A DNA stretch of 64,000 nucleotides from Pseudomonas sp. ok272 (GCF_900109995.1 NZ_FOCB01000012.1:124001-188000), one strand, 5' to 3'. Positions 44,502 to 54,480 are shown, numbered from the stretch's first letter. Program-made: numbers and translations. Notes: generated from the letters alone by a model not told the origin.

Positions 44502-45134
44502 TCAGCGACCGGCCACAGGCATTGTCAGCAACAGCAAGCGCTGGGCAATGGCGGCGGCCGGGGCATCGGGGCGGATCTTGCTCCAGCGCTTGTTGGCCAC
44601 ATCACCGACAATCAGCTGCGTGGAGTGTTGCTCGGGGGTGGGCACGATCTGGCCGATGCGTCCCAGCACCCGTTCGATCTGCGCCTTGTCACCGGTCAAA
44701 AAAAGCCAGTGGGGGTCATCGACTCCTTGTTTCAAGGTGTAAGCCTTGAGCACCGCCGGAGTGTCGCGCAGCGGATCACTGGTAAGGGAAATGAAGGTAA
44801 TACCGTTGGCCTTGTCGCCCAGGACTTCACGAACCTCCTTGAGCTTGCGGGTAATCAGCGGGCAGGCATCGTTGCAATGGGTGAATATCACGTTCAGCAG
44901 CACTACACGGTTGTGCAAGGCGTCGCTGTAGAAACGCAAAGTCTCGCCGTTCTGGTCCTGCAAGAGTGTGTCAGTGAACCAGGTTTTGGCATCGCGGGTG
45001 CCGGTCGGTTGTGCCGTGGCGCCAACCGTCGCGGACTCCTCAGGGACAGAGAGCTCATGCCCTACGTGGGCAACCGCCACCGCACTGAAAAAGCAGGCGC
45101 AGAAACTCAGGGCAATCCAGTCGAACGCTTTCAT
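44502..45134 (-). CDS. SCO1/SenC family copper chaperone
   Basis: 210 aa with N-terminal signal. Copper site CNDACP near residue 98 and LRFYSDALHNRVVLLNVIFT are typical, but the distal His region is altered. Start overlaps the previous SCO stop by four bases (ATGA). Likely one of two chaperones loading the giant oxidase. Confidence 0.88.
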   Translation of the reverse strand: MKAFDWIALSFCACFFSAVAVAHVGHELSVPEESATVGATAQPTGTRDAKTWFTDTLLQDQNGETLRFYSDALHNRVVLLNVIFTHCNDACPLITRKLKEVREVLGDKANGITFISLTSDPLRDTPAVLKAYTLKQGVDDPHWLFLTGDKAQIERVLGRIGQIVPTPEQHSTQLIVGDVANKRWSKIRPDAPAAAIAQRLLLLTMPVAGR

Positions 45135-45787
45135 GGCTGTTGCTCCATCGCAATCGAGGTGTGTCTGGCGTGGCGGTTGCGCTGGTTGCTGAGCCTCTCC
45201 ACTTCATGGATCAGCACCACCGGATCGGTAAAACCGTAATAACGGGTCCAGTGCCGGCTATTGCCATCGCCCACCAGAATCAGCGGTGCGTGACTTTTGA
45301 AGTCGCCGCTGAAAGCCCCCAATCCCTTGAGCGTTTCATTGACCGACTGAGTCGAGCCCGTCAGCCAGCTCCAGCCCGGACCATTCTGGAAGGAACGGGC
45401 GTAATCATTCAGGCGCCTGGCATCGTCACGCTGCGGGTCGATGCTGATGGAGACCAACTGCACTTCGCCACCGACCCTCGCGCCCAGTTGTTTCTGGACC
45501 TTGCCCATGATCGAGGACACTACCGGGCAGACGGTGGTGCAACTGGTGTAGATGAAGCTCATGACCACGATTTTGTTGGCCACCAGGTCAGGCTCCAGAT
45601 ACACCGCCTTGCCGTTCTGATCTTCCAGCGTGACATCGGCAAACTTGACCTCGGTCGACTGGGACCGGGTGGTGACAGCCCCCGTCTCATGGCCGGCATG
45701 TTCATCCGCCGAATGGGCAAGCGCCTGACCGACACCACAGGGCAGCAGGCAGAAGGTCAGCACACCACAATGTAAAAATCGATTCAT
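45131..45787 (-). CDS. SCO1/SenC family copper chaperone
   Basis: 218 aa from ATG at 45787, signal peptide (LTFCLLPCGVGQALA). SCO motifs: CTTVCP near residue 95, VSISIDPQRDDARRL, and KSHAPLILVGDGNSRHWTRY with the distal His. Forms a pair with the next SCO gene. Confidence 0.9.
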   Translation of the reverse strand: MNRFLHCGVLTFCLLPCGVGQALAHSADEHAGHETGAVTTRSQSTEVKFADVTLEDQNGKAVYLEPDLVANKIVVMSFIYTSCTTVCPVVSSIMGKVQKQLGARVGGEVQLVSISIDPQRDDARRLNDYARSFQNGPGWSWLTGSTQSVNETLKGLGAFSGDFKSHAPLILVGDGNSRHWTRYYGFTDPVVLIHEVERLSNQRNRHARHTSIAMEQQP

Positions 45788-45800
45788 GTCGATGTTCTCT

Positions 45801-47732
45801 TCAGTGGGTAGCGCCGGGGTTAACCCGGACACTGGCAAAAATCGTGTCATCGAAGCGCGCGCCAAGGGATGCGGCGCGCACATGCAGATACCAGGCACCG
45901 GGCTGATCGAGGATCAGGGGGACTTGGTAGACACCGTCCCCTGTTTCCTGCGCCGTCACGGTTTGCACCCTTGAAGACGGAGCGCGGAAGTAGCGCACCT
46001 GAACATCCTTGACCCCGCTGCGGCGGTTTTTTTGCTTGCCCTGGACGATGCGAAAACGCACGAGGTAAGGCGTACCCAGGGCTGTCGTAGCGGTATCAAG
46101 CATGAATTCGACCTTCGGCAGGCCCGGTAGATGGGCGACATTCGTGGCCGGTTCAACCACTGCCGTGAAGCAATGGATGATGCTGGGCTGGTTGAGCAGG
46201 AAGGCCACATCGTAATGTCCGGCCGGCGGCAACTTGATCCGCGCGCTGTAGAGGCCCGGCTCGACTTCCCGCAGACTGCGGTCGATTACCAGCGCTGCCC
46301 GCGCCACTTGTCCCCGGTTGGGGTAACCGGACATGGGAGCGTTCATGCCTTCGGCGTAGAAGTAGGTGGTGTTGTCCACCGGGTTGACCACGAACACGGC
46401 GTTGTCGTCCCGCGACACCGCCAGGCTTGAGGCCAGCGGTAAATCACCGGCCAGGCGCGGTGCCTGTGGGCCGGCTTCGAAGCCCTGGCTGATCGGCGTG
46501 CGCCCCTCCCCGAGCGAGGCGAGATTAATCATCGTGACCTTGGCCGACGCCAGGCCGCGTATGTAGGCATAGGCTTGTGTGAACACCACCTGATAGGGTT
46601 CGGCAGACACCGCTAGGTCGTGAAGCAGCGAATCATTGCCCGCATCGATGACAGAGGCCAGGTTCTCCAGCGTGTTGAGCACAATGCCAAAGCGCCCATC
46701 GGCACTGAACCCCATTGGGCCGAGTCCCTTTTTGAGCTGAATCACTTGGCGTACCGACAGGCTGACGGTGTCGATAACGGTCACCGTGCCATCCTTGCCG
46801 TCGGCGACATACACCGCTTGAGACAGTGGCGAATAGGCAACCGACAAGGGGTTGGAACCCGTCTTGAGCCGCTTGCTGAGGGTCAGGCTAGCGATATCGA
46901 TGATGCTCACCGTGCCATCATCGCGGTTGCTGACAAAGGCGTAGCGGCTGTCCTTGCTGAAGGCGATCTCGTGATGGCCGGCACCGGTGGCCAAGTGTTT
47001 GAGCGGCTTGAGACTCTGTGTGTCAATGATTGTGACCCCGGACAGGTCGGCGGACTTGGCGTTGTTGCCGACCCACAGCAGGCGCTCGTCGGGTTGCAAG
47101 GCCACCCGAACCGGGTGGCTGCCTGCCGGGACCGAATCGATGAGCTTGAATTGTTCACTGTCGATGACCGCCACTTCACCGGCCTCGGGCATGGAGACGA
47201 ATACCCGCTTGTTGTCCCTGGGCGTGACCCAATCCATCGGCGGCTGCTTCAAATCGATCCGCGCCAGCGTGCTGGTGATCCCTCCTACAGAAACTTGGGG
47301 GTCGACCACCGAAACACTCGCATCGCGATTCATCACCATCAGGAAGTAACTGTTGAGATCGAGCAACGGCCGCGCGCCGATGCTCGACTTGAGAAACACC
47401 CCGACCCGCGACTTGCAACTGCGCTCGCGCCCCTGGGCCAGGTCAGCGGCAACGGCTTGGGGGTCGAGCCAGGCACCCGGCGACACACCGGCCAGCGGTT
47501 GACCGGACGTCGTGTCGGTCACCCGAAAGCGCACATCGGCAAACTCACCTTCACGCAGCATCGCGTCCTTGGCCAAGGGCTGCAGCCGAAGCTCGACCGA
47601 AACACCGTCTCGTACCAGCCTCTGTCCGCCCTCGCCCAGCGGCGCTTCAGAGGCCCGCAGACTTGCCCCTTGGACGATCAGCGCTGCACCGACCAGGCCT
47701 ACCCTCACAGCGACCCCAATAGCTTTTCTCAT
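45801..47732 (-). CDS. Periplasmic YVTN-type beta-propeller protein
   Basis: 643 aa from ATG at 47732, behind GGGGGGAG, with signal peptide (LVGAALIVQGASLRA). About residues 150-430 are YVTN/NHL-like blades (KRVFVSMPEAGEVAVIDSEQ, LLWVGNNAKSADLSGVTIID, YAFVSNRDDGTVSIIDIASL, AVYVADGKDGTVTVID). Ig-like beta domains lie on both sides. Such propellers accompany metal- and quinone-dependent periplasmic oxidases. Likely a partner or scaffold of the giant multicopper oxidase just upstream. Confidence 0.8.
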   Translation of the reverse strand: MRKAIGVAVRVGLVGAALIVQGASLRASEAPLGEGGQRLVRDGVSVELRLQPLAKDAMLREGEFADVRFRVTDTTSGQPLAGVSPGAWLDPQAVAADLAQGRERSCKSRVGVFLKSSIGARPLLDLNSYFLMVMNRDASVSVVDPQVSVGGITSTLARIDLKQPPMDWVTPRDNKRVFVSMPEAGEVAVIDSEQFKLIDSVPAGSHPVRVALQPDERLLWVGNNAKSADLSGVTIIDTQSLKPLKHLATGAGHHEIAFSKDSRYAFVSNRDDGTVSIIDIASLTLSKRLKTGSNPLSVAYSPLSQAVYVADGKDGTVTVIDTVSLSVRQVIQLKKGLGPMGFSADGRFGIVLNTLENLASVIDAGNDSLLHDLAVSAEPYQVVFTQAYAYIRGLASAKVTMINLASLGEGRTPISQGFEAGPQAPRLAGDLPLASSLAVSRDDNAVFVVNPVDNTTYFYAEGMNAPMSGYPNRGQVARAALVIDRSLREVEPGLYSARIKLPPAGHYDVAFLLNQPSIIHCFTAVVEPATNVAHLPGLPKVEFMLDTATTALGTPYLVRFRIVQGKQKNRRSGVKDVQVRYFRAPSSRVQTVTAQETGDGVYQVPLILDQPGAWYLHVRAASLGARFDDTIFASVRVNPGATH

Positions 47733-47773
47733 CGTCTCTCCCCCCATCAAATACCTGTTCGCCGCCAGCCTTT

Positions 47774-50700
47774 CTAAGGCGCCGGTGCCGGTTCGGGCTC
47801 GTTGGTCACTCGCAGTAACCCCCACAACCCCGCGGTGTTGCCATACGCGGCGTAATCACGGAACAGGTAGTCGCCCGGTATTGCATTGGTGCCCCCGGCG
47901 CTCGGGTGCATGAAGCTGAAGTGCGCCGCCGGCAGCACGCTTTCGTGGGCGCCAACGTACATCGACATCGGGTTGTAGCCAAAACGCACCGAGCCCACTC
48001 CGGGCGTGCCCATCGGATATCCACCGGTATCGCTTTTCTCCGATTGGAATGGGTTGACCGACCAGACGTGGCCGTCCAACTGGAACGTAGTGCCACGACT
48101 GCCGCCGGTCGGCATCATGATGTGGGTGCGGAACGGTTGCCCCGGCTTCACATAAAGCACCGGCGTTTGCGGATCACCTCCCACCAGCGCATTGCTGTAG
48201 GCCATGTGCGCGTTGGGTACGTCAGCGTACCCGGCACCCTGGGCGTGACCGAACGGTGCATCGGGCGCCAGTGCGAAGCGATACCACAGCGGCTCTGCCT
48301 TGTAGTTGATGGCCATGCTGGAGTTGTCCTGCGGATCGGTCGGTACCCCCTGACCTTCAGCGGCGATGCCTTCCACTGGCCGGCCGTTGGCCCAGCGGGT
48401 GTTCAGGGCTTTTTGCCAAACCATCGCAAAGTCGCGATAAACAGCCTGGCCCGGTGCAGTGACGGTGGCATTGGCCTTGCGGGTGTCTTCTACCCAGGTG
48501 GCGCCGATCGGCAGGATGCTCATCGCCCCGCCCAGACCTTTTTGCGGCTGCTTGATCACATCCGACGGGGTGAAATTCAGGCCGCCAAACTCCACTGCCG
48601 TCGCGTTGATATTGTCGACACTGCGGCCCAGTTGTGTGATCGGTTTGCCTTCACGCTCCAGGTGCCCGGCGTAGTACTGGTAGATACGGCTTGGGTACGC
48701 ACCGCTGTTGCCGGCCCGAGGGGCGACGGTCTGGGTGGGGTTCGCACCGACGTTGGCGCCATCCGATTTGGTGATGTCATATGCCAGCAATTGCGCATGC
48801 AGGCCAACATGGCTGGACGGCCGCATCAAGTTATTGCTGAAGGTGGTCGAGCCGTCCCCGCTGTTACGATCGCGCTTGACCACGCCTTGCATCACCGCCG
48901 TCTGGGTCAAGTCGGGCATGACGTTCGGCAGGCGGTTCTCCAAGGTAATGTTGAGGCAATCCCCGGCGGCAGCACGCAACACCAGCGGCTCTACCGGTAC
49001 GCCGGGTCTGAGTTTGCCGCTGACCGGGTCCAGATCCGCCTTGCGCACATAGAGGACGGCGGTCGGGTCATGCAAGGGGCCGCTTTGCCCTCCGATGGTC
49101 ATGGTCACGCCATCTTCGGGATCGGTCACAGTCACCTGCGGGATGCTCACCGGCCGCGAGTTGTAAACCAGGGTTCCGCCCGCTGGATTCAATGGCCCGC
49201 CCACATGCTGGCCCAGCCCCGCCGGATCACCAAGGGTCAGTCCCAATGGATTGGCGAGGATGTCGTTGGCCAGTGCCGCGACGACTTCATAGTTGCGTTG
49301 CACGGTCGGGCGGGTGCCAATGCCATTGGGGTTGGCACTGATCCGCGGGCAGGAGCCCTCGAAGGCCACGGTGTTGCGCATGCCGGCCGGCTTCGGGTTA
49401 TTCGGCAAGGCAAACAGGTCGGCACGTTGCGCTGTGTAATTGCGCATCACGCCCCAGATCCCGCTCCAATACCCCTCGATCGAAGCGTCCATCGAGTACA
49501 GATAGTCGCCAGTGGTGGCCGCTGAGCTGGACAGCATCGAGACTGGCGCGATAAAGCCCATCTGCTCGGAAATCCCGATCATCTGCGAGGCGCGCCAGCC
49601 GGAGTTGGTACTGTTGCCGTAGCCGGAGCCACTTTGCAGCCACTTCACTCCGTGCAGTGTCACGTTATGCTCTTCTTCATGGCCGCCGGCATGCACCCGC
49701 AGCCGCACATTGTCCCCGGTATAGGTGCGCAGCATCGGGGTAAACGGATCACCTGGCTCGGCGCCGCCACGGTTGATGTGGGGTGGAAACAAGGTAGTGC
49801 CGCCGGTTGGCCCGGTTGCGGACGTGACAAGGTTCGGTGCCAGGTTCATCGCCGCAATTGCCCGGTCGGTACGGCTTTGCAGGGCATAGGAGAGATCACC
49901 GCCCAGGCCATCAGCCTGCATGCCACGCTTGCCGTCGGGGCCGACCTTGTTCGGGTCGTACACCCGCAACGCCAGCGGTTCGTTGCGGTAATTGATCACG
50001 AACATGCCCGGGTCATCGACCGAAATGGCTTGTGGGCATGGCCGGCTCGGACAGCCCGGTACCCTGCCGCCCTGCACTTCGACGATCCCTTCAAGCAAGT
50101 TGCTGGCGTTGTTGCGCACCGGTGGGTTGATGGCGTAGCGGAAGCTGTCTGCCGTGGCCGGGAAAGCCTGTGGGTTGGGGATGCCATTGGGCCCTGCGCC
50201 TACATAGACACCGGCTTCATAGGCGTGCTGGAAGTCGCTGTATTCGAGGAAGAACTCACGGAAACTGTCGTTTTTGCCATCACCGTCCAGGTCCCCGGTG
50301 GACACCACCGCTTGCCACGAGGTCGGCCCGCCATCCTGGCGCGCGCCGCTGTACAACGGCTCGCCGGTTTCGGCGTGGAACCAGCTGGAACCGGCCGGTT
50401 CAGCCAGTACGGTGGCGTATAGGCCAATTTGCTGATGGGTCGATGGGCCAAGATGGTCGTGGGTGAAGATGGTCCCCAGGCCACGATCGATACCTTTGGT
50501 GTTGACCACAGGGTCGATAAACCAACGTTGCATCGCAGTGCGCGCGCCGACCCAGTCGGCCCGACCGAATTGACCGAAGTATGGATGACTCCGAGGTTTC
50601 GGACAGGCTGGTGTCCCATCACGCACATCCGTCCCCTCGCACTGGTTGAAGGTGCGAATGGCGTGGATGCGCTCTTGTACGGCCCCTGGGGAAAGAACGC

Positions 50701-53596
50701 CGTCTTCGTAGTTCCAGCCGTTGGCTGAACCGTCAGCAGCCGTCAGGTCCCATTTGGGCAGGTGAATATGCTGGCCAATGACGTCGGTTGGCGTACGGAC
50801 CTGATAGTCATCCATCTCATAAGTGGCCGGTACCAGGTTGGTCTGCTGGTACTGCACACAATCAAAGGTGTTCATCCGCATCACCAGTGGTTCTGGCGGA
50901 CGCTGTTTGGTGATCACCGGCCAGGCGTCTTCCCACAAAGCAAGAATGCGGGCTTGCGAAAAGTGGTAGCCGACCTTGTTGTAGACCGCGTCGAACTGAA
51001 TGTTCGCCGCCTTGTAGATACGCGGGCGGTCAGCGGTGAAGTTCGAAGAACCTGTGAACGACAGGCCGTCAATGCGTTCGCCGCTGTTGAACTCGCCAGT
51101 ACCGGCGCTACTGGTCAGGCGTTTTTGCCGGTCATCCATGCACGGTTCGTAATACGGCGCACCGGCAATCGGCAACGCGCCATTGGTGCGAAAATTGCGC
51201 GCAACAATCTGATTGCCAGGCAGCAGAGCAAAGCTGGGATGATCCTTTTTCGCATGAAAGGCCATGGCTGCCTGCTCGACCTCCGTGCCCTCTTCCGGCA
51301 TGTAGATCGGCTTGGCCCGAGTCACTTCCTTGGAAAAATCCAGCGAAGTGGTCACAGTGCGAGCCTCGCCACCGGCAGAGAAGCCACCCAGCGAATGTCG
51401 CCCCAAACCACCGTCCCAGCCGCCGGACTGAGCCGGATCGAGGTTGGCCCATAGCGCTTTACCCGTGCCTTTGAGAGCCTGAGCCTTGGCCGCGTCGAGC
51501 ATGTCCAAGGGGGGTGTCGGTGGTCGTTGGCCCACCGAGCTCTCCATGCCGCCAATCCAGAACGGATAGCCGGGGTTTATCAGGCTGCCGTCAGCATTGC
51601 GGTTGGCCTCGCTGCGATCCACCAGGACCAGCGAGCCAATTGCCTGGCCACGGGTGCCGTGATGCGAGCCGTCGTCGGCTTCATCGTCGTCATCGTCATC
51701 AGCGACCAGGTGTTCGCTCATTCTGGGAACCACGGCCACCTTGCCCGGCATCGGAGCCATCGCCTTGCCGGGCAAGGGCACGACGGCGGGTATCGGTGTG
51801 CCGGCTACGATTTCGCCATCGGGCAAGGCACGGGCGCCCGCTGCCGGTTTACCGCTGCGCAAGCCGTAAGGTTCGGTGTGATAACCGTCACTGCCCTGTT
51901 GCGACACTTCAAGCCGGGTGCCTTCTTCAAACACGTCATGCACCCGCCACATGGCCCACATACCCTGGGCAAAGTGCGGGTAGAAGTGGCAGTGATAGAT
52001 AGCGTCGCCCGCTACACGGTTGCGGTTTCCCGATCCACCGTTGGCAATCTCGTAGGTATAGCCGGCGCCCGGACCGATCCCCTGGGCATCCACATAGTCG
52101 GAGTTGTCATCGTTGGGATTGAACAGCCACTGATGGCCATGCAAGTGGAAGATGTGCTGCTCGTGACCGTTGTGCGTGTTGCGAAACTTGACGAAGTCAC
52201 CAATGTAACTGTGGTTAACGTTGGACGGCTCCGACGGGTACAACGCCATGGTCGCCTTGACCCCGATCTGATCGGCGCGTGGTACTTCACCGGGACGAAT
52301 GTTTTCAAGCCCTGCGTTGGCCGGTACATCCACCAGCATCGCCACATCGCCAACCGTGTGTGAACTCAGGAAAAACTCTTCGTACGCGCAAGACAAGCAG
52401 TCATGCATCGGCCCGACGCCGAGGCGGTTGGCGACGACTTCGGCGCCCATGCCGCCAGAACCATAGTTAATCATGAACGAATCGCGGGTCGGCTCCAGTA
52501 CGTGGGCCATTACCGGGTCAGCCCAATACGCAGGGAAAGCCTGGGTGGCTGCGGTTTCGTCCTGGAACTGCGAAGCAAAATCACGGAACGGTTCTAACCG
52601 ATTGGGCAAGGCCGGATTGCGCTTTCCCATGGACTCCAGCGGATAAGTCGAGGGCGGGAAGCTGCCGTCGGCGTTGCTGCCCATCACAATTGCATCGCTT
52701 TCACTGGAGATGATTTCATTGCCGTCGACCATATTGATGATCGGCGTACCGGCCTTTCCTTCCCGAATCCACGGCTCGCGCTGCGGGTAGCGGGCTTGGT
52801 AATCGACAATCGGTTGGCCCGTCGGGGTGCGGCCGGTGGAAGCCAGGCGCATCTCTTCCTCGGTCACAGTATTGCGATAGTGGCGGCCGCCCTTGGGCAT
52901 CACCACCACTTCACCGAACAGACCGTTGGCGACATTGCCGGCATCCCCTTCGCCACCAAAGGTCGCGCCCCGGCTGCTGGCGGCAAAAGCGCCTTCGCGC
53001 TCGGCGTATAAGGTGTAGGAACGACTGGCACCGGGGGCAACCAGGGTGTTGGCGTTGCGCCCGGTATAGGCGGAAATGTCATCGATACTGTTGACCGCTT
53101 GCAGGCCATTGACCTGAAAACCGACATGGCGGTCAGTCACCTGCTCATCCACCTTGAAGCCATCGTTGCCCATTTCAACCTCACCTTCCACCTCGCCCTC
53201 TTCGCCCTCTTCGCCATTGTCGGGGCTGCCAGGGTTGGCCTGGTACGCCAGCAAGTTCTGCAAATTGATGGTCAGGCAGTCACCGGCGGCGACCCGCAAC
53301 ACCAGCGGCCGCGGGCGCTTGTCGGGCCGCAGCGACACGTTACCCGGCACCGCCGCACCACCCAGGGCCAGGGACCGGTCATGGGCGTCGACCACGTCCC
53401 GGCGCAGGGCGAACATCATGCCGTTAGCGTTCTGCGCGCCGAGACGGTTGAACATCAGCGGCTGATCCAGCGCGACGATGTTGGCTACCAGATTGCGTTC
53501 ACAGCGTGCCGCAGCGTGCGCCACCTCTATGCCCAACAGCGGCGTGAGCAGTAGCAACAGGTTTAATACGTGATGAGCCTGGGGAATGCCGGTCAT
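47774..53596 (-). CDS. mnxG: Giant multicopper oxidase, candidate manganese oxidase MnxG
   Basis: About 1940 aa; ATG at 53596 has GAGG at good distance, a GTG two codons earlier is less likely. Signal peptide (LLLLLTPLLGIEVAHA), then several cupredoxin domains. Copper motifs include HIFHLHGHQW (about 482), HCHFYPHFAQGMW (about 537), QHIHLPKWD (about 943), THDHLGPSTH (about 1043) and HNVTLHGVKW (about 1315); some C-terminal repeats have lost ligands. Acidic runs lie near 140 (EEGEEGEVEGEVE) and 632 (six Asp). Size and motifs fit the MnxG/MofA manganese oxidases. It heads an operon with two SCO proteins. Choosing between the names MnxG and McoA rests on size and context only. Confidence 0.75.
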   Translation of the reverse strand: MTGIPQAHHVLNLLLLLTPLLGIEVAHAAARCERNLVANIVALDQPLMFNRLGAQNANGMMFALRRDVVDAHDRSLALGGAAVPGNVSLRPDKRPRPLVLRVAAGDCLTINLQNLLAYQANPGSPDNGEEGEEGEVEGEVEMGNDGFKVDEQVTDRHVGFQVNGLQAVNSIDDISAYTGRNANTLVAPGASRSYTLYAEREGAFAASSRGATFGGEGDAGNVANGLFGEVVVMPKGGRHYRNTVTEEEMRLASTGRTPTGQPIVDYQARYPQREPWIREGKAGTPIINMVDGNEIISSESDAIVMGSNADGSFPPSTYPLESMGKRNPALPNRLEPFRDFASQFQDETAATQAFPAYWADPVMAHVLEPTRDSFMINYGSGGMGAEVVANRLGVGPMHDCLSCAYEEFFLSSHTVGDVAMLVDVPANAGLENIRPGEVPRADQIGVKATMALYPSEPSNVNHSYIGDFVKFRNTHNGHEQHIFHLHGHQWLFNPNDDNSDYVDAQGIGPGAGYTYEIANGGSGNRNRVAGDAIYHCHFYPHFAQGMWAMWRVHDVFEEGTRLEVSQQGSDGYHTEPYGLRSGKPAAGARALPDGEIVAGTPIPAVVPLPGKAMAPMPGKVAVVPRMSEHLVADDDDDDEADDGSHHGTRGQAIGSLVLVDRSEANRNADGSLINPGYPFWIGGMESSVGQRPPTPPLDMLDAAKAQALKGTGKALWANLDPAQSGGWDGGLGRHSLGGFSAGGEARTVTTSLDFSKEVTRAKPIYMPEEGTEVEQAAMAFHAKKDHPSFALLPGNQIVARNFRTNGALPIAGAPYYEPCMDDRQKRLTSSAGTGEFNSGERIDGLSFTGSSNFTADRPRIYKAANIQFDAVYNKVGYHFSQARILALWEDAWPVITKQRPPEPLVMRMNTFDCVQYQQTNLVPATYEMDDYQVRTPTDVIGQHIHLPKWDLTAADGSANGWNYEDGVLSPGAVQERIHAIRTFNQCEGTDVRDGTPACPKPRSHPYFGQFGRADWVGARTAMQRWFIDPVVNTKGIDRGLGTIFTHDHLGPSTHQQIGLYATVLAEPAGSSWFHAETGEPLYSGARQDGGPTSWQAVVSTGDLDGDGKNDSFREFFLEYSDFQHAYEAGVYVGAGPNGIPNPQAFPATADSFRYAINPPVRNNASNLLEGIVEVQGGRVPGCPSRPCPQAISVDDPGMFVINYRNEPLALRVYDPNKVGPDGKRGMQADGLGGDLSYALQSRTDRAIAAMNLAPNLVTSATGPTGGTTLFPPHINRGGAEPGDPFTPMLRTYTGDNVRLRVHAGGHEEEHNVTLHGVKWLQSGSGYGNSTNSGWRASQMIGISEQMGFIAPVSMLSSSAATTGDYLYSMDASIEGYWSGIWGVMRNYTAQRADLFALPNNPKPAGMRNTVAFEGSCPRISANPNGIGTRPTVQRNYEVVAALANDILANPLGLTLGDPAGLGQHVGGPLNPAGGTLVYNSRPVSIPQVTVTDPEDGVTMTIGGQSGPLHDPTAVLYVRKADLDPVSGKLRPGVPVEPLVLRAAAGDCLNITLENRLPNVMPDLTQTAVMQGVVKRDRNSGDGSTTFSNNLMRPSSHVGLHAQLLAYDITKSDGANVGANPTQTVAPRAGNSGAYPSRIYQYYAGHLEREGKPITQLGRSVDNINATAVEFGGLNFTPSDVIKQPQKGLGGAMSILPIGATWVEDTRKANATVTAPGQAVYRDFAMVWQKALNTRWANGRPVEGIAAEGQGVPTDPQDNSSMAINYKAEPLWYRFALAPDAPFGHAQGAGYADVPNAHMAYSNALVGGDPQTPVLYVKPGQPFRTHIMMPTGGSRGTTFQLDGHVWSVNPFQSEKSDTGGYPMGTPGVGSVRFGYNPMSMYVGAHESVLPAAHFSFMHPSAGGTNAIPGDYLFRDYAAYGNTAGLWGLLRVTNEPEPAPAP

Positions 53597-53651
53597 GATC
53601 ACGGGCCTCGCTGTAGGTGCTCATGGGGAATGGTGCTCGCCAAACTCAATG

Positions 53652-53667
53652 AGCAAACTGCATGCCA
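53652..53667 (-). promoter_or_regulatory. Sigma-54 promoter of the mnxG operon
   Basis: TGGCATG-N4-TTGCT on the minus strand is a near-perfect -24/-12 element, about 56 bp before the mnxG start. Confidence 0.82.
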
Positions 53668-53717
53668 TTAATAAAACGTATATTTTTCATAAACATATGA
53701 TTGAGATTTGATGATCC

Positions 53718-53779
53718 GGGGCATATTCCCCACCCGTTTCCCCACTTTTTGTCGTGCTCACCCTGCCCCATTGTTGGGG
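53718..53779. promoter_or_regulatory. Putative MnxR enhancer sites upstream of mnxG
   Basis: CCCC-ATTGTT-GGGG (53766-53779) lies about 105 bp upstream of the promoter. The inverse-order palindrome GGGG-CATATT-CCCC is at 53718-53731. Confidence 0.65.
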
Positions 53780-53799
53780 AAAACACCCCCGGGTCGGAC

Positions 53800-54411
53800 T
53801 CACAGAGGTGCGTCCGCCGCCATGCCCTGCAATCGCCGGTACTGGCGCAGAACACTGGGCACATAACGCTGGGTTTCGGCGAACGGCGGGATCACTCCGC
53901 CACGACTGAGCACCGCTTGCGGACCGGCGTTGTAAGCCGCCACGGCAAGCGTGATGTCGTTATCGAACAGGGTCATCAGGCGCTTGAGGTACTTGGCGCC
54001 GCCCTGAATGTTGGCCTTTGGGTCGTAGACGTTCGTCACCCCCATTTCCCGAGCCGTCTCGGGCATCAACTGCATCAACCCGCCAGCACCTTTGGGGGAC
54101 GTCGCACCCGCGTCATAGTTGGACTCATGTTGAATCACGGCGTACAACAGCGCCGCCGGTAACTGATTGGCCGATGCCGCCGCCAACACCCACTCGGCAT
54201 AGGGTTGGGCGGCAATCATCTGCGGTTGTTGATCGAGGCTGGTCTGTGCCACCGCGGATTCGCGAATCACCCGTTCATAGTGGCGTCCAGGGCGGTGAAC
54301 GTTGGACAACACGTAGCTGCCGTTGGCGTCCAGGGAAACAAACACATCGGCGTGTACGACACCGGTCAGCAGCAACCCAGCCAGGAGTGCGGTGGTAAGT
54401 GTCTTGGTCAT
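53800..54411 (-). CDS. Lytic transglycosylase (SLT family)
   Basis: 203 aa with signal peptide (LLAGLLLTGVVHA) and a DUF4124-like start (VFVSLDANGSYVLSNV). The catalytic domain has Glu in IQHESNYDAGATSPKGAGGL, MQLMPETAREMGV and AVAAYNAGPQAV. It cuts peptidoglycan, probably to let the secretion apparatus through the cell wall. It sits between the mnxG operon and gspGF, divergent from the latter. Confidence 0.9.
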   Translation of the reverse strand: MTKTLTTALLAGLLLTGVVHADVFVSLDANGSYVLSNVHRPGRHYERVIRESAVAQTSLDQQPQMIAAQPYAEWVLAAASANQLPAALLYAVIQHESNYDAGATSPKGAGGLMQLMPETAREMGVTNVYDPKANIQGGAKYLKRLMTLFDNDITLAVAAYNAGPQAVLSRGGVIPPFAETQRYVPSVLRQYRRLQGMAADAPL

Positions 54412-54430
54412 CTTTGCCTCCCCCGACCTG

Positions 54431-54455
54431 CCCCGAAAAATGGGGCTAATGCCCC
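54431..54455. promoter_or_regulatory. GC palindromes between the transglycosylase and gspG
   Basis: CCCC-GAAAAAT-GGGG and, sharing the GGGG, GGGG-CTAATG-CCCC resemble the other putative MnxR sites. They could serve either divergent gene. Confidence 0.5.
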
Positions 54456-54480
54456 AATGGCCGATCGTGAATCAGCTATA

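Noticed and set aside
47906..49525. 539-codon open frame on the plus strand inside mnxG
   Set aside because: It is antisense to a gene with clear copper-oxidase motifs, lacks domain sequence and ribosome site, and such long shadow frames are expected in GC-rich coding DNA.
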